64,000 nt of DNA from Henckelia pumila (lineage: Eukaryota > Streptophyta > Magnoliopsida > Lamiales > Gesneriaceae), in NCBI RefSeq assembly GCF_033568475.1, contig NC_133123.1:1612001-1676000 (forward strand), given 5' to 3'. The stretch's first letter is position 1, and the number at the start of each line of letters is the position of its first letter. Below the pieces are notes generated by a model. The model did no database searches, had not been told where the DNA came from, and saw nothing but the letters and a program-made list of their open reading frames with translations. Made by a program: the position numbers and the translations under genes. Below, piece by piece: positions 37,220 to 49,390 of the stretch.

Positions 37220-37452
37220 AGTATTTTTGCACGTTGATAAATAAATTTATTTTTTCAAAAATCTAAATTAAATTTAAATCGATTATTACTAAAAAAAATA
37301 TGTAAATTTGGAAGGAATAAAATAAAATCATATATGATGGATTGTTTTAAAAATAAATATTAATCTCGAGTTTTAAATATAATGAGGCTTTTTTGGCAAA
37401 GTAAAAACGTTTTACTATCAAAAAGTTTGATGAATGAACAAAAAAAGGTACT
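37220..37452. other. Spacer between the foldback element and the solo LTR
   Basis: AT-rich, nothing recognised. Confidence 0.4.
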
Positions 37453-37457
37453 TTGAG
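37453..37457. repeat. Left target-site duplication of the outer solo LTR
   Basis: TTGAG, matched at 40925-40929. Confidence 0.75.
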
Positions 37458-38035
37458 TGTAACGTTCTAATTTCACAATCGAAACGTTACTCAAACATAC
37501 ATACTTAAAATTTGGTAAAAATAAAAATTTTGCGAAAGCATCATCTTCTTTATTAAAAGGAGCATATAAAAATTGCACATAATAAAATAATATCTAAAAA
37601 TCTTTGCCAAACATGGCCAACAACTAAAGAAAATTAAACTTGTTTGCCTCTCATCAAATAAAAATATGTTTTTAAAACATCTCCCAAGCTAAAGCGTTCA
37701 CACTCATGCATTGCCCGTTGGACCGACCCCGGCCTCTTCTTCATGCCCTATCACGACATAATCATCAATATAAGCATTCACATCATCGTTACATGCACCA
37801 TTCAAGTATAGTGAGTCGAAAGACTCAGCAAGAACAGGCAGAAAAGGGATTTTCTACTTTAAAAGAAAAACATTAACTTAAACTTTCATGCAATAAACAT
37901 AACTTTGATGTAGCCATAACATAAAAATATTTGAGGTGATAGAGTATGAGTAGTATGGTAATCGTCATAACGAGCCATTCATGGTTTCCTGTTGATCAAC
38001 AAGCATATGGCATTACGCCCGTAAACTTTCATTCT

Positions 38036-38150
38036 TTGGATAGCCGCTTCGGCGCTCATCCCGAAGTGCATACCCCATATAGCCATCCCGTGAGCCATGT
38101 TTGGATAGCCGCTCCGGAGCTCATCTCGAAGTGCATACCCCATATAATCA
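38036..38150. repeat. Diverged two-copy tandem repeat in the outer solo LTR
   Basis: TTGGATAGCCGCT at 38036 and 38101 starts two copies about 50 bp long, spaced 65 bp apart, each ending in AAGTGCATACCCCATATA with a few substitutions. Confidence 0.85.
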
Positions 38151-38504
38151 CCACAAGACGCATAATTCATCAAAATATTTTTCATGTATCATATCATTCA
38201 TCTTATCAAATCATATCGTATCATATCATTTTCATAAACCTCGTAACATGCTCATAAAATTTCTCGTGATGCCATGCTTAAATTCCTTCAAAACATTTCA
38301 TGAGAAATTAGCTTTCATGAGAAAATCACATAATCATGCAATACATAACTTGACCGATCCATGTGACGCATTCTGTCCATTTCGGACCTTGAAAACTTTA
38401 AAATTCTTCATGGGCATTCATAAAAATAATTAAAATACATTAAAATATCAAAAACATGATTTTTGGAACCCAAAAACTCGTAAAATGGGGTGGGAAGTTT
38501 GAGC

Positions 38505-38632
38505 CTGCGGCGCGGCCGCGCTACCCCTGTAGCGCGGGCGCGCCGCCCGTTCGCAGAGTTGCGAAACTGCGGCGCGGGCGCGCCGCCTATGAGCACAATT
38601 GCGCAGCTCAGGCGCGGGCGCGCCGTCGCGAC
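38505..38632. repeat. CpG-rich tandem repeat with 40-bp period
   Basis: GCGCGGGCGCGCCG occurs exactly at 38532, 38572 and 38612, a strict 40-bp spacing, and a weaker fourth copy (GGCGCGGCCGCG) lies at 38509. The stretch is extremely GC-rich against an AT-rich background. Confidence 0.9.
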
Positions 38633-38898
38633 ACCTATCTTCGAAAAACTGATCTTTTCTGCACAATTTCAAAACCCACAATGCTTTGGGACGTTTTTCC
38701 ATCAAAAATAATATTCAACCACATCAAAACTTCAAAATAATTTTTCCCAAAACAACAACCATTTCAAAGATTTTGAATCAAGAACCCTCATTCCAACTTT
38801 TACCCCAACACTCTGATTTTTTGCCTTCAAATCATTCAAAACTCAATAAACTTGAACTGAACACATCAGGAATGCTTCACGTATCACAATCAAGCAAC

Positions 38899-38903
38899 AT
38901 ACT
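38899..38903. repeat. Left target-site duplication of the inner solo LTR
   Basis: ATACT, matched at 40327-40331. Confidence 0.8.
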
Positions 38904-40326
38904 TGTAGTGACCCTGCATGGAATCACCTCCTAACTGGCAACTAATAGCATGCATTAAACTTAATACAGCAAAATTCTTAAACATATTAAAAACGTGCGG
39001 AAATATATTCCATACTTTACATAACAGCTTAGTAAAACATATCCAGGCTTAAATCTGTAGTGATACAACCATATTGAAATGCTTAAAATAAACTGTCTAA
39101 AACATTAATACAGCTAAACAAATCATGCTGTATAAAATCCCCTGAAAAGCTCTAGCTCCCTAATCCTGCCTCGAGCTACCGGCTCTGTCCATCCTGCGAC
39201 CTGCCCCGTGGAATGGGTGTCCAAGATAACAACTAGAACGTGAGCGCTAACGCCCAGTACATAGACATGAGTAAACATATGTATATGATGCATGCAACAT
39301 GATGACTGGTAAATGGTCATCTGAAAAGTCATGCTCAGTACCGGCGCCACATGAATGCTGCCACCGCACGGATCAACCTCTGGGTGCAATCACACTCGTC
39401 TAGTACACCAGAGTAGTCAGACATACATGTCCCCGCCGTCGCGGTACTCTCAGTGACAAACTATCGAGTATAGAGCTGAGCGGCTCTAAAATCAGGTTAT
39501 AACAAGGTATAGGTTCAACGTGTATGTGCACATGATATATGAATATATAAAACGGTAAAACATACATCATGCCACATAATAATGCCAAATAAATGCAACA
39601 TATAAACATGTATACTCGCTGGCAATCTCAGTCAATGTGTAAGTACCTAACACCGAAGTCTGAACTAAGCTGGAAAAAGACAACCCCTAGCTGTCCTAGG
39701 TCAACTCCCGACCCGACCTGGTCTCAATCCCGACCCGACCTGGCCTCTTGGTCCGACCCCGAGCTCTTCATTCCCGAGCTATTCCTTCCCGAATTCCCGA
39801 GCTACTCTTTTTCGGGCAAAGATATGAAGTGAGATGGAAGTGATGTGAAAAATAACTGAATCCCCAGCTCCTATTTATAGACAAATATTTGGGGTGATCG
39901 GGATTCTTGAGCTGACGTCGAGACGTCCGAGCTCCTATAAGCACGCCACGTATCAGATGCTTGAGCTGAGTCACTACCATTATTGATAGCTCATGCTTAG
40001 GCGCCAACTGTCATTCATGCAAGCGTCCACACACCTGCCTGCCTGTCCTGGAGGGTTCGGGCTTCCCTATTAGCAGTTCGGGATTCCCTAGCAGCAGGTC
40101 GGGATTCCCTAGCAGCAGGTCGGGATTCCTTAATAGCAGTTTGGGATTCCCTAGCAGCTTTTCAAACTTCCTTAGAATCCCTAGCTGTATAATCCCTAGC
40201 AGCAGATTCCCTAGCTGCTGATATTCCCTAGCTGCAGTTCAGCAGCTCAACAGTTCAGCAGTTTGGACTGGACCCTTAATCATGATTATCATATTATTAT
40301 CTTAAAATAGAATCTGGGTTACTACA
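38904..40326. mobile_element. Solo LTR (inner), inserted in the outer solo LTR
   Basis: 1423 bp starting TGTAGTGACCCTGC and ending GGGTTACTACA (inverted terminal TGTAGT...ACTACA), with a perfect ATACT target duplication at 38899-38903 and 40327-40331. No coding domains inside. It contains Pro/Asp-codon-like C-rich repeats (CCCGACCCGACCTGG, 39707-39745) and a minisatellite of CCCTAGCAGC-type units (about 40050-40245). Fossil; younger than the outer LTR because it interrupts it. Confidence 0.85.
40050..40245. repeat. Minisatellite in the inner solo LTR
   Basis: About eight imperfect units around GGGATTCCCTAGCAGCAG, roughly 21 bp long and degrading towards the right end. Confidence 0.8.
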
Positions 40327-40331
40327 ATACT
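40327..40331. repeat. Right target-site duplication of the inner solo LTR
   Basis: ATACT, identical to 38899-38903. Confidence 0.8.
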
Positions 40332-40924
40332 CATAAATTTTTCAAGAACGTGCATATATCATCAATCAAAACACCTAGGTTTTACCTTAAAAATACATAT
40401 ATTTTTGAATGGGTTTAAAAACAGTAAAAACTTGCCTCAATCGTCTGATTGGGATTAACCTGGACGGCGGAACGATCGAGCCTTGAAAAGTGGAAGAACC
40501 CTAGCCTGAAGATCGCAGTGTTCGAGAGAGATTTTGAGAAAAAAAAAGTGAGCGTTCAAAATGAGTGTTCAGAAATAAATTCTGAACGCTTTTTTTTGTG
40601 ACTAATGGGCTCCAACACGACCTATTAGTTACTCTTAAAATCCTTTAAAATTTTTTATTCTCCCACTTAAATAAAAATACACTGCATCCCTTTAAACCTA
40701 ATTTAAAATATTTTCTTAATTCGTTTCAAGGCTAGACTCGTTCCTGCGTCCCAAGATTAATTTCAACATGAAAACTTTAAAATCATACATATGCTTACAA
40801 TTTCAGGTATTTAAATTAATCACATAATTAAACATAACAATTAAACATTATAAATAACATGCATTAAATCATATAATTTAATCAATTAATCGTGATTAAG
40901 CTAGTGGACTTTTTGGACCTTACA

Positions 40925-40929
40925 TTGAG
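40925..40929. repeat. Right target-site duplication of the outer solo LTR
   Basis: TTGAG, identical to 37453-37457. Confidence 0.75.
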
Positions 40930-41660
40930 TCCATAATTCTTATAAAGATAGTTAAAAGTACAGTTTTATTAATTATTTGTTCTCTTAAGATATTTTTATT
41001 AATTATTTAAATGACCAAAAAATTATATTTTAATTACATTTTTTGACCAACTTACAATTATATATATATATATATATATATATTAACTCTCTTTTTCCTA
41101 AAAAAAAAAAAGAAAGAAAGAAAGATTCCATTAGTCACAAACCAAATCTCTGTGTGCAGCTTGTTGCAAAAAAAATGGAATCTAATCTATGAAATCTAAC
41201 TTCCACTCCAGCTATATATCGCATAAAGTTTTTCTGGCAAAAGATGTGCTCCTCCATAGTTAATTAAAACTGCGTGAATATATGTCAGTTTGTGTGTTTA
41301 TATTATTTTATATATTATAAAGAAAACCCTTAAACTGAAAATGTTATATTTGTAAGTGTATGAACAAAATTATCCCTTAGCTTACTTGGGATTGGAAAGT
41401 TTACAATAAAATATCAAATTTTAATAATATAAATTATGTTTATTGACTTAAATTTGTTCTTTTTAAAATTGCACTCCACGGAAGAGACTTCTTTTCATAC
41501 GAATTCGTAAAACCGATCTTGATTACATTAATTCAAATTTTTAACAAAATCGATCTTGATTAACTCAATATTAGTAAAAATTTTTTACCACACTTCACTT
41601 AAAAAAAATGATTCAAGTTTCAATCTTTATCAGACCACGTGTTGATTTCCCACTGGAAGC
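40930..41660. other. Intergenic AT-rich spacer
   Basis: Contains a (TA)n tract at 41058-41083; no gene seen. Confidence 0.4.
41058..41083. repeat. (TA)n microsatellite
   Basis: About 13 TA units. Confidence 0.85.
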
Positions 41661-41663
41661 TTA

Positions 41664-42001
41664 GAGAGTGTTTGCAATGACCAAAAAAAAGTGATTGCTA
41701 GGTTTTGGCTTTAAAAAATTGTTTTTTTGTTTCTTAAACCTAGATTATGTGTTAGCTTATGCTTAAATTAATTGAAATTCAAAAACTAGTCATGTGGTGA
41801 TTATGATTCTTCAAAAATGATTCTAATAAGAAGGTCATGTTAAAATCACTCTAATCACTTATTTATCAAACACTATCAAACTTTGATTTTTAGATTTTTA
41901 CATTTGTTTCCAAACACTATCAACTTTTGATTTTTCTTAACTTTTTTATAATCTATAAATTAATCACTTTTACAAAAGCACGATTTATTGCAAACACTCC
42001 C
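41664..42001. mobile_element. PIF/Harbinger-type MITE, 338 bp
   Basis: Terminal inverted repeats GAGAGTGTTTGCAAT and ATTGCAAACACTCCC match at 14 of 15 positions, and a TTA duplication flanks the element (41661-41663, 42002-42004). A second pair of CAAACACTATCAA motifs lies inside near 41875 and 41912. No coding capacity. Confidence 0.8.
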
Positions 42002-42004
42002 TTA

Positions 42005-45000
42005 GTTTGACAAGTGTATGCATATGGGCAAGTATATATCATTAATTAACATGGAGCAGGCACAGATTGGCATGGCTTCATTTGAGTTAATTTGCACATA
42101 GTTCAGTGAGGACTGTTGGTGTTAGGATTATGTAATCAAGTCACATCAATCGAGTAATACTATAAACAATTGTATTCAAGGATTATGTAGCTAGGCAAGT
42201 TACAATTAATTAAGCGTGATGATCTTATAATTATCTTTTCTATAGTAATAAAGTATAAAATGAATGTCATAATTGGCAAATATAATCGGTCGATGATGAT
42301 TGGAATTGGGATGGTAAAAAGGTGTGATATGAACAGTGGAGCTTGCAGCAGATACATGTCTAATCCAAATAAATACACATGTGGTCATTCAAATAAATGA
42401 ATGGTCATTCTCAAAAAAATAATAAATGAATGAATGGTCCAAACTCCAAAGTACCCACGAGTTTTGCCTTTAAAAAAATTAAATATGTCCCGCATTTTCC
42501 CAATCCATCTCACACGTACAGTTGGTTGCTCCTAAATAAATGCATATATATAGCACTCACACAAATAAATATATATATATATATATATATATAATTTACT
42601 TCACAAAACTATCAAAATATACATTCGGATATCACGCTGTAACTGAGATACAATAGCAAACCAACATGAAAAAAAATAATAATAATAGATAATAAAAACA
42701 CTAATTAAGAATGGATTTAAAAAATATATATGATCCTTATATACATAATATAAATATATTTGTATCTGTGTTTGTGGTTGATGTCAAATGAATTATATGA
42801 TAATGCATGCGTTGTATTACAAAGAAAAGGAATAAACAACTTACGGTCCAAACATTTCCTGATTAGATATTATAAGTCCTTTTCTACACTGCCTCGCTAT
42901 TCTTTCAAGTTCTTATGACGATATATGATAATATTAAAATTTTCGAGAACCAGCTAGAGAAATGCATGGTGGATGAAAAAAAGTATATTATCTTCTCTAA
43001 TTTTCCCTTTAATTTTATATACATGAAACACCATAAACTCCATAAAGATTAATTCTGTCGAATTATGCAGTTTACGAAAATTCGATATATAATGCATTTT
43101 GGTTGTTACTGAAATTTAGAGGGAAAAAATTTAGAGTATGCTTTAATTTGATTCTTATTCTACGTAAACCAATATTATTATTATTATATTATTAAAGTAG
43201 CGGACCTATTATTTCCTAGAGATTCTGGCTAAGCTAGTTGGTAAATGGTATCCCAATTAATTTTGTCTTATTTTTGTCATATTATTTATTTATTTATTAA
43301 TTAATAATTTTACATCAATTAAATCAAATAAATTATAATATATCCATCAAATCAAATAATGTATTAACTATTTTTTTTATTTATTTTTAATTTATATTAT
43401 ATTAATTATTTATAAATTACTTATCATATCACTTAAACCAAACAGTACCATATGTATATAATTAATCACGAAAGCGTATAACAAGTATATCAAGTAGCTA
43501 GTGGCCGCACAATAAATCTTTTGCTGCCTGATCCCCCTGTGACACAGGGATAATAGATTATATTGTTTTTCCAAGGTAGAGTTTGCACATTTTAGTTGAA
43601 TTTGACCATTTCAATAACATAGATTTGATTGATTTATTGGACATAGATCTGTTACATAAATATATATACTTTTTAAAATTAATGAGAGATTGTATTCAAA
43701 AATATATATATATATATAATTTCATAAATTTCATAAAGAAAAGTCATTTCTTATATTTTTTTTAAAAAAAGATTAAAAAATAAAAATGTGCATAAATCCA
43801 AACATATGAGGTATAAAATGTTGAATATGGATGGTTAATTAATTAATTAATAATTCAAACTCTTAGAACACACACGCAGTGTCGATCGATTTTTAAAGTT
43901 GTGCTCGACCATTTTACATATCTGGCAGAGGACTCTAATGGGCTTCATTGTAGGGACATTCCATGATTTAGGGCCTCCAAGTTGTGCATACATATTGCAT
44001 ACCAATCAGATTTGTACGTGGTGCACAAATTGGGTTAAGATATCGAAATCGGGGTCCAAAATAATTTAGGCTCCTATATGACAATGCTGCTACTCATCTT
44101 TGGATAATTAGTCGAAGGCATGCATAATAACATTCTAATTTACCAAACTTTGGTGATTGAACTTGAATTTTGAAAATTTAATGCGAGTGGGTTTCGTTTC
44201 TTTTTTATATATATATTCTTCATTGATGCGTTCTTATCGATATTTCGAGGACGGAGATCATGATAAACAATGTTTGATATTTTTTTCATGACCACATAAA
44301 ATATATGGACACTAATTATTATTATTATTATTTTTAATAAAAAGGAAATATATGGACACTTTTGATCACCTGAACGACAAGAACTAGTCAAATGCCACGT
44401 TATAAAATTTTATAAATATAAATTAATAAAATGGTTTCCTGTGATATGACTGTTTTTTTTAATTTAATAATCCAATTTTTTCCATAAATATTCATGTCAA
44501 ATTAAAAAACTCATCAACCTCAGTAAAATAAAAGGATAAAACAATAAAACACCAAATAAATATCTCGAATATAAGATATCCATTATATCCTCTCCAAAAC
44601 ACAAAAAAAAAACAATAAAAGTTTGAAAATACTAAAATTATATTCTAACACAAAAATTAGTAATCTATTTAAACATCCAGCCCAATGTTAAGATTTAAAC
44701 TTGAACCTACCTGGCTAACTCAACCCCGATATACTAGCTCAAGAGGACGAGTTATCTTTACAACTCACAAAAACTCTATCCAACTGATATAAGACATATT
44801 TCAACACCCATGACACAACCATTTATTTTATTTATCGTTTTTGGGTACAATTCTTATCACTGTCCTATGAAAAATCCAAAAGTAATCGAGCAAAAATTGG
44901 AGGTGTTGGGAACTTGAAACCAGTGGCACAGGGCACTCGTGAGCCCAAGAAAATGGAGTCATTTCCTTTTCTTGAAAAAGCTCAACACAGACATGGCTTC

Positions 45001-46751
45001 TTTAATTTGTGCCATTTTTCAATTTTTTTTCCACTCCACTTGCCATGCATGCCCCCACCACCCTAGCTCGTCCATCACCACACAATATAAAATAATTTAC
45101 ATAATTACGATTAATTTAATCCATTTACTTTCCGATCATTTAAAATGAGTGCTTTTTCATTTTTATTTTTTAGGTTTTCCTTGTGCTTGTCTGACTGTTT
45201 GCACAGAGGAAAAGGCCAAAAACTTTACCAATCACCAAGGAAATGGTCACTCTCCAATGCAGACATATTATGGGTCCAACAATGTGGGAGAACTTAATTG
45301 AGGCCTTTAAATTGCCGCTCATCTTTTTTTATATATATGCTTATATATGAAAAGAAAATATGTCTGGATATAAGCATAAATTCTACTCAATTATTTTCCT
45401 TTAATTAATATGTTTTATATATGTTTTGTTTTTCTTGTGCTTTTTATTATCCTTAATTAAAAGATGATAATATTTTATTTGATATTGATATATTATTTGA
45501 TCATGTTTAGTTTTGAATTGAAGATTTGTTTCCATATTATAGCACTTTATCTAAAAGAAATAAATCACTATACTTATTTAAAGCGTGAAAGAGAGAGACA
45601 ATAGAGCAGAAAATATACATAAATTGAAAGAGAAGAATTTTGAAAAACCAAGCCATCAAATATCACATATTACTGTTGAAGAATTCTCGCCTCTTTTTGG
45701 GGTTATTCGACGTGTTGAGAAACACTGACAAACAACACCGTGACCATTGCCTATTGCAGATCTTTCTGACCATTTTTTTTTTTCGGCTTTGTTTTTTATT
45801 CTCACACTTTGGTTTTTCTATATTTGTTTTATAGTTGTTAGGGTGTGGTGTAAATATCTCGATTTGTTTGAGATATTTGATCTTTTCTATTTACAATCTA
45901 GGATTGAATTTAGAGTGTTGTTTGGATTTCTCAACTTGTTCAGTCAACTTGTTGAGAATCTGAATTTTATATGAATTACTACGATTGCTTTTTGTAATTG
46001 GTATTATTTTATTTTAGTAATTTTGTTTTTTCCTTGAGGCATCGCATATGTACAAACACTTGACTTGTGCACAGTCGTGTGTTATCTGTTCTTTAATTTA
46101 TTTTACTTTATTAATTGTTTTCGCTGCATAATTATATGTGCTCAAGTGTTTTATTCAAACATATTAAATTTTGATTGATGTTGTCTCTGATGTTACCAAC
46201 AACATCAGTGCATTATCCACTATGTCCTGTATATACCTTTCGATATATAATGACTTAATTAGTATATATATATGTTCTAACTTAGAAATATATACTTTAG
46301 GTTTTCATTTGTTGTTTATAGTTATTGGTCACTTAGCTAGATTGGATTTATTCTCAAGTTAAGCTAGAATATTGAATTTATAATTTATAATTTTAGAATC
46401 TTGTGATATATATTAATGATTAATATTGCATTTAAATGGTACGCAGTATTTCTTGTGAATGAATTTGTAACTATTTATAGTACTACACTAACACTAACAC
46501 GACTAATTAACATGACTGTTTATATAGCACTACCAAGAAATAAGAAGATGATAATAACATAATTATTGAATCATATGATAATTGACCTAATACAAGATTA
46601 TTATCAATGGTTCCAAATGAACTCACTTGGTCAAGGCAAAAAAATCACCAACTCTTGAGAAGTATCAAATATGTATGCATACCAAATGTGACATTGGTGA
46701 GCCCATTAATTTAGACAAATAAAAATAATGACCAAAATTTATATTTATTAA
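42005..46751. other. Long gene-poor AT-rich region
   Basis: About 4.7 kb without a supportable gene. It has an (AT)n tract at 42569-42593 and many poly-T/poly-A runs. A stretch at 45590-46370 has a leader-like feel but no recognisable ends or domains. Short reading frames here have neither plausible composition nor motifs. Confidence 0.4.
42569..42593. repeat. (AT)n microsatellite
   Basis: About 12 AT units. Confidence 0.85.
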
Positions 46752-47405
46752 TCACCCATCGAACCCGGTCTGGCTCCACACTGCATCCCTGACCCGGCTA
46801 AGGTCCCGACCCTTGAGCGTTCGCCCCACGCCCTCGAACACCGAGTTGGCGGCCACTTTGCGGCTGCGTCTGTACTCACGCGCCAGATATTCATGCGGCG
46901 GAACAACCTCCAGATCATTGTCGTCGAAGTCGTCCTCCAACTCGTGCAGCGACTCAACCGAGTCGACCCGATAAATCTTGGACCAATCTGGTACGTTCAC
47001 TGGTGCTGACGTTGCCACGTGGCGTCCGCCACGTGGTGATTCCATGTCTTGACCCCGGAATTGGTGGACGATCCTCGGCGACGACGAGGTCTTGGAATCA
47101 TAGAAAGCCAGTGAAAGACCACCGACCTGGCGGTGGTGGTGGTGGGAAACTGGCGGAGGTGGGCGGCGGCTGCTGTTGTATATGCCGAAGGAACTCACGT
47201 GGATGTCCGCGGTGGCGCCGGAGTAGTTCCAGTCTCGTCCGGGAGAGTGATCATACCCATCGGCTGTGTTATCCACAAAAGACCAGACTTCGTGTTCTTC
47301 CAGCTCCGCCGCGCCGTTATTCAACGTTTCGTGGCCGTTACTTGAGCCAAAACTTGCTAAATACCTCTCGCTGCGACTGCTGGTTAATTTCCGGCCCTTG
47401 GCCAT
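46752..47405 (-). CDS. S40-family senescence regulator (DUF584)
   Basis: S40 proteins are small, mostly nuclear, plant-specific proteins whose founder (barley HvS40) is induced in leaf senescence; their biochemical action is unknown. A single intact exon encodes 217 aa, starting MAKGRKLTSSRSERYLASFG, the usual N-terminal motif. Family hallmarks follow: VPDWSKIYRVDSVESLHELE (about 139-158), then an acidic patch DDFDDNDLEVV, then PPHEYLAREYRRSRK (about 170-184). The C-terminal block is SVFEGVGRTLKGRDLSRVRD, ending VWSQTGFDG. A Pro/His-rich low-complexity stretch (RPPPPVSHHHHR) lies mid-protein. The gene is markedly GC-richer than its surroundings, as its intronless relatives often are. A TATAAG at about 47575-47580 (minus strand) could be its TATA box. 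Confidence 0.93.
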   Translation of the reverse strand: MAKGRKLTSSRSERYLASFGSSNGHETLNNGAAELEEHEVWSFVDNTADGYDHSPGRDWNYSGATADIHVSSFGIYNSSRRPPPPVSHHHHRQVGGLSLAFYDSKTSSSPRIVHQFRGQDMESPRGGRHVATSAPVNVPDWSKIYRVDSVESLHELEDDFDDNDLEVVPPHEYLAREYRRSRKVAANSVFEGVGRTLKGRDLSRVRDAVWSQTGFDG

Positions 47406-48360
47406 GATTTATTATAATTAATAAACTGATTAAAATCTTAAACAACCCGGCTAGCTAGAAGCTAAGGAAACTGATTATTATAATAACATAAATTTAGTTT
47501 AGTTGTGAAGGTTACCGGAATGGTGACTTTCCGGCTACCCCAAAACAGCGAAATATGTAAGGCTTATGCATGTACTTATACGCCCGTAGGCTGTTAATTG
47601 TAATACAGGAGCATCGACTTCTAAGGCTGCGGTTGAAACTAAAACGTTGGCTTGGCCCCACTTGCATTTTGACGTTCATTTGAGTTTCATTTTGTCTGCA
47701 TTTCTTTCATTTGCGCAATTGAAAAAGGCAAACGCATGTATGGTGAGAATAATTAAGGAGAAGATGAACACGACACTTAGCTTCTAATTTCAAACTCATC
47801 ACAGATCATTTCATATGCATCAAATTAATTAATGGATTTGTTATTTTAAATAATGAAATATAATTTACTTGCCCTGGTGATCAGATTAGACAGGGACTTT
47901 ATTGGTCAAGCATAGCATCAATCGCGACTTCCCATGTTTTAATTCAATATATATTTCTTTAATTCATTAATTAATAAAAATATGTGCGCGTGGCTCATAA
48001 ACACTTCGTGCGTACATAGCATAGACTCAACCAGTCAACCGTGCTTTTATGCGTTATTAACTCGTAATACACAACATTTTTTGCGCACTTTACTTGCATT
48101 TAGAAAGGAATTATCTTAATTTTAAATGTACTTGAGCTCTGGTAATAATTATACATATATATATATGTGTGTGTGTGTCGACGTTTATGAATTTTAATTT
48201 AAAAGGTTAAAAAGAAACAGCCTCGATCCTTCTTTTTGACGTAGACAAAACAAGAAACATGTGGGCACCTAGGCCCGTGCCCTAATTATGTGTATGTGAA
48301 ATTAATAAATACCAATTATAACTGATTTGCAAGCATTCGGGTAAGTAAGATCTTATCTAT

Positions 48361-48506
48361 ACAAACATTGTCTCAATGTAGACTCAACTCAAGGGTTGAG
48401 AAATGAGATCTATCAATACATGTGGGTCCTACTATTTTTTCAGTAGACTCCATAAATATTGATAATTCCCTACTCTTGAATATATCATTGAGGTAGTGTC
48501 TGTAAA
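48361..48506. mobile_element. Possible degraded MITE
   Basis: Ends ACAAACATTGTCTCAATG and CATTGAGGTAGTGTCTGT are imperfect inverted copies, and an inner pair ACTCAA/TTGAGT-like motif repeats the pattern. No clear target duplication. Confidence 0.35.
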
Positions 48507-49249
48507 ACTATGTTGAAATTATCAATTTATCCTTAGTTGTTGCAATTGTTTAGCATCGGTGTTTTTTTTTTACGGGTAAAAACTTTTAATATTATTAATA
48601 TGAAGTTCTTTAATTACAAAATCTACCAACCAAATCAGAAAAGTTCAATGCTCCCAAATGGTAAGATTTTGGGAAGAAAAATAAAAATGCACAATAGAAT
48701 GAGCAACCACGTTCACTGATCGACGAACATGCATGGAAAACTCTTACATCTTGAAAACAACTAAACAAAGAAGAAATACCTATTGCAATAGCTCCATTAT
48801 AACTACGATCATCCTTCAGATAAGTGACTGCTCGCACCGCCAGAAGAAAATCAAAATAATGTTGAAGAAGCACATATCTTCGTTTAGCATCAGTGTTTTG
48901 GTTACGTGTATATGAATAATACAAGTGCAACCGGGCTCGGTGCGGGATTTGGATCCAGGTATGCATTGACGGAACCTAACATGGGCCCGCCCATTGGCGG
49001 TGGCCCATAAGGTGAAATATCAGAAGTACAAAAAATAATAAATAAATTTAATGGAGGAAGAATATTGTGGACCCACCCACCAGGTCACCACTTACGAGAC
49101 ATGACAGCTAAAAAGAACAAGCCACCTAATTGCTCTACGTCATGGACTCCAATAATTAATTAAATGACATCTCATTTTTTTAGTACAAATTACATCAAAT
49201 ATTGAAATTACATTATATTGGCAATACTAAAGAGTGAAATTTGCCCGCA

Positions 49250-49390
49250 CAACTGACGGATACCTAAATAAATTAAAAAATCTACCCGCGGTCAGCGGAA
49301 ATTGAACCTGAGATCTCGTAGTCTCAAGCCTCAGTCTTGACCGGTCAAGACCTCATTGGCATGACATATATCTCATCTTTTCATAAAACA
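49250..49390 (-). mobile_element. Possible tRNA-derived SINE remnant
   Basis: On the minus strand, TGCCAATGAGG (A-box-like, about 9 of 11) is followed roughly 45-50 bases later by AGGTTCAATTTCC (B-box-like), the split promoter expected of a tRNA-related SINE head. No clear tail or target duplication, so it may be an old fragment. Confidence 0.35.

Larger units (their letters stand above)
37458..40924. mobile_element. Solo LTR (outer) of an LTR retrotransposon, interrupted by a second solo LTR
   Basis: It begins TGTAACGTTC and ends GGACCTTACA (terminal TGTAA/TTACA), with a perfect TTGAG target duplication at 37453-37457 and 40925-40929. Without the inner insertion (1423 bp plus 5 bp duplication) it is about 2.04 kb, a plausible LTR length. 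No internal polyprotein domains are seen, which fits a solo LTR left by LTR-LTR recombination; superfamily and orientation are not proven. It contains a diverged duplication of about 50 bp (38036 and 38101) and a CpG-rich 40-bp tandem repeat (38505-38632). Fossil, non-coding. Confidence 0.8.

Noticed and set aside
44690-44770. Second B-box-like motif (AGGTTCAAGTT on the minus strand)
   Set aside because: A single motif without an A-box at a good distance; not enough for a SINE or tRNA.
45590-46370. Possible LTR or leader of a retroelement
   Set aside because: The style is suggestive, but no TG/CA ends, target duplication, primer site or domains were found.
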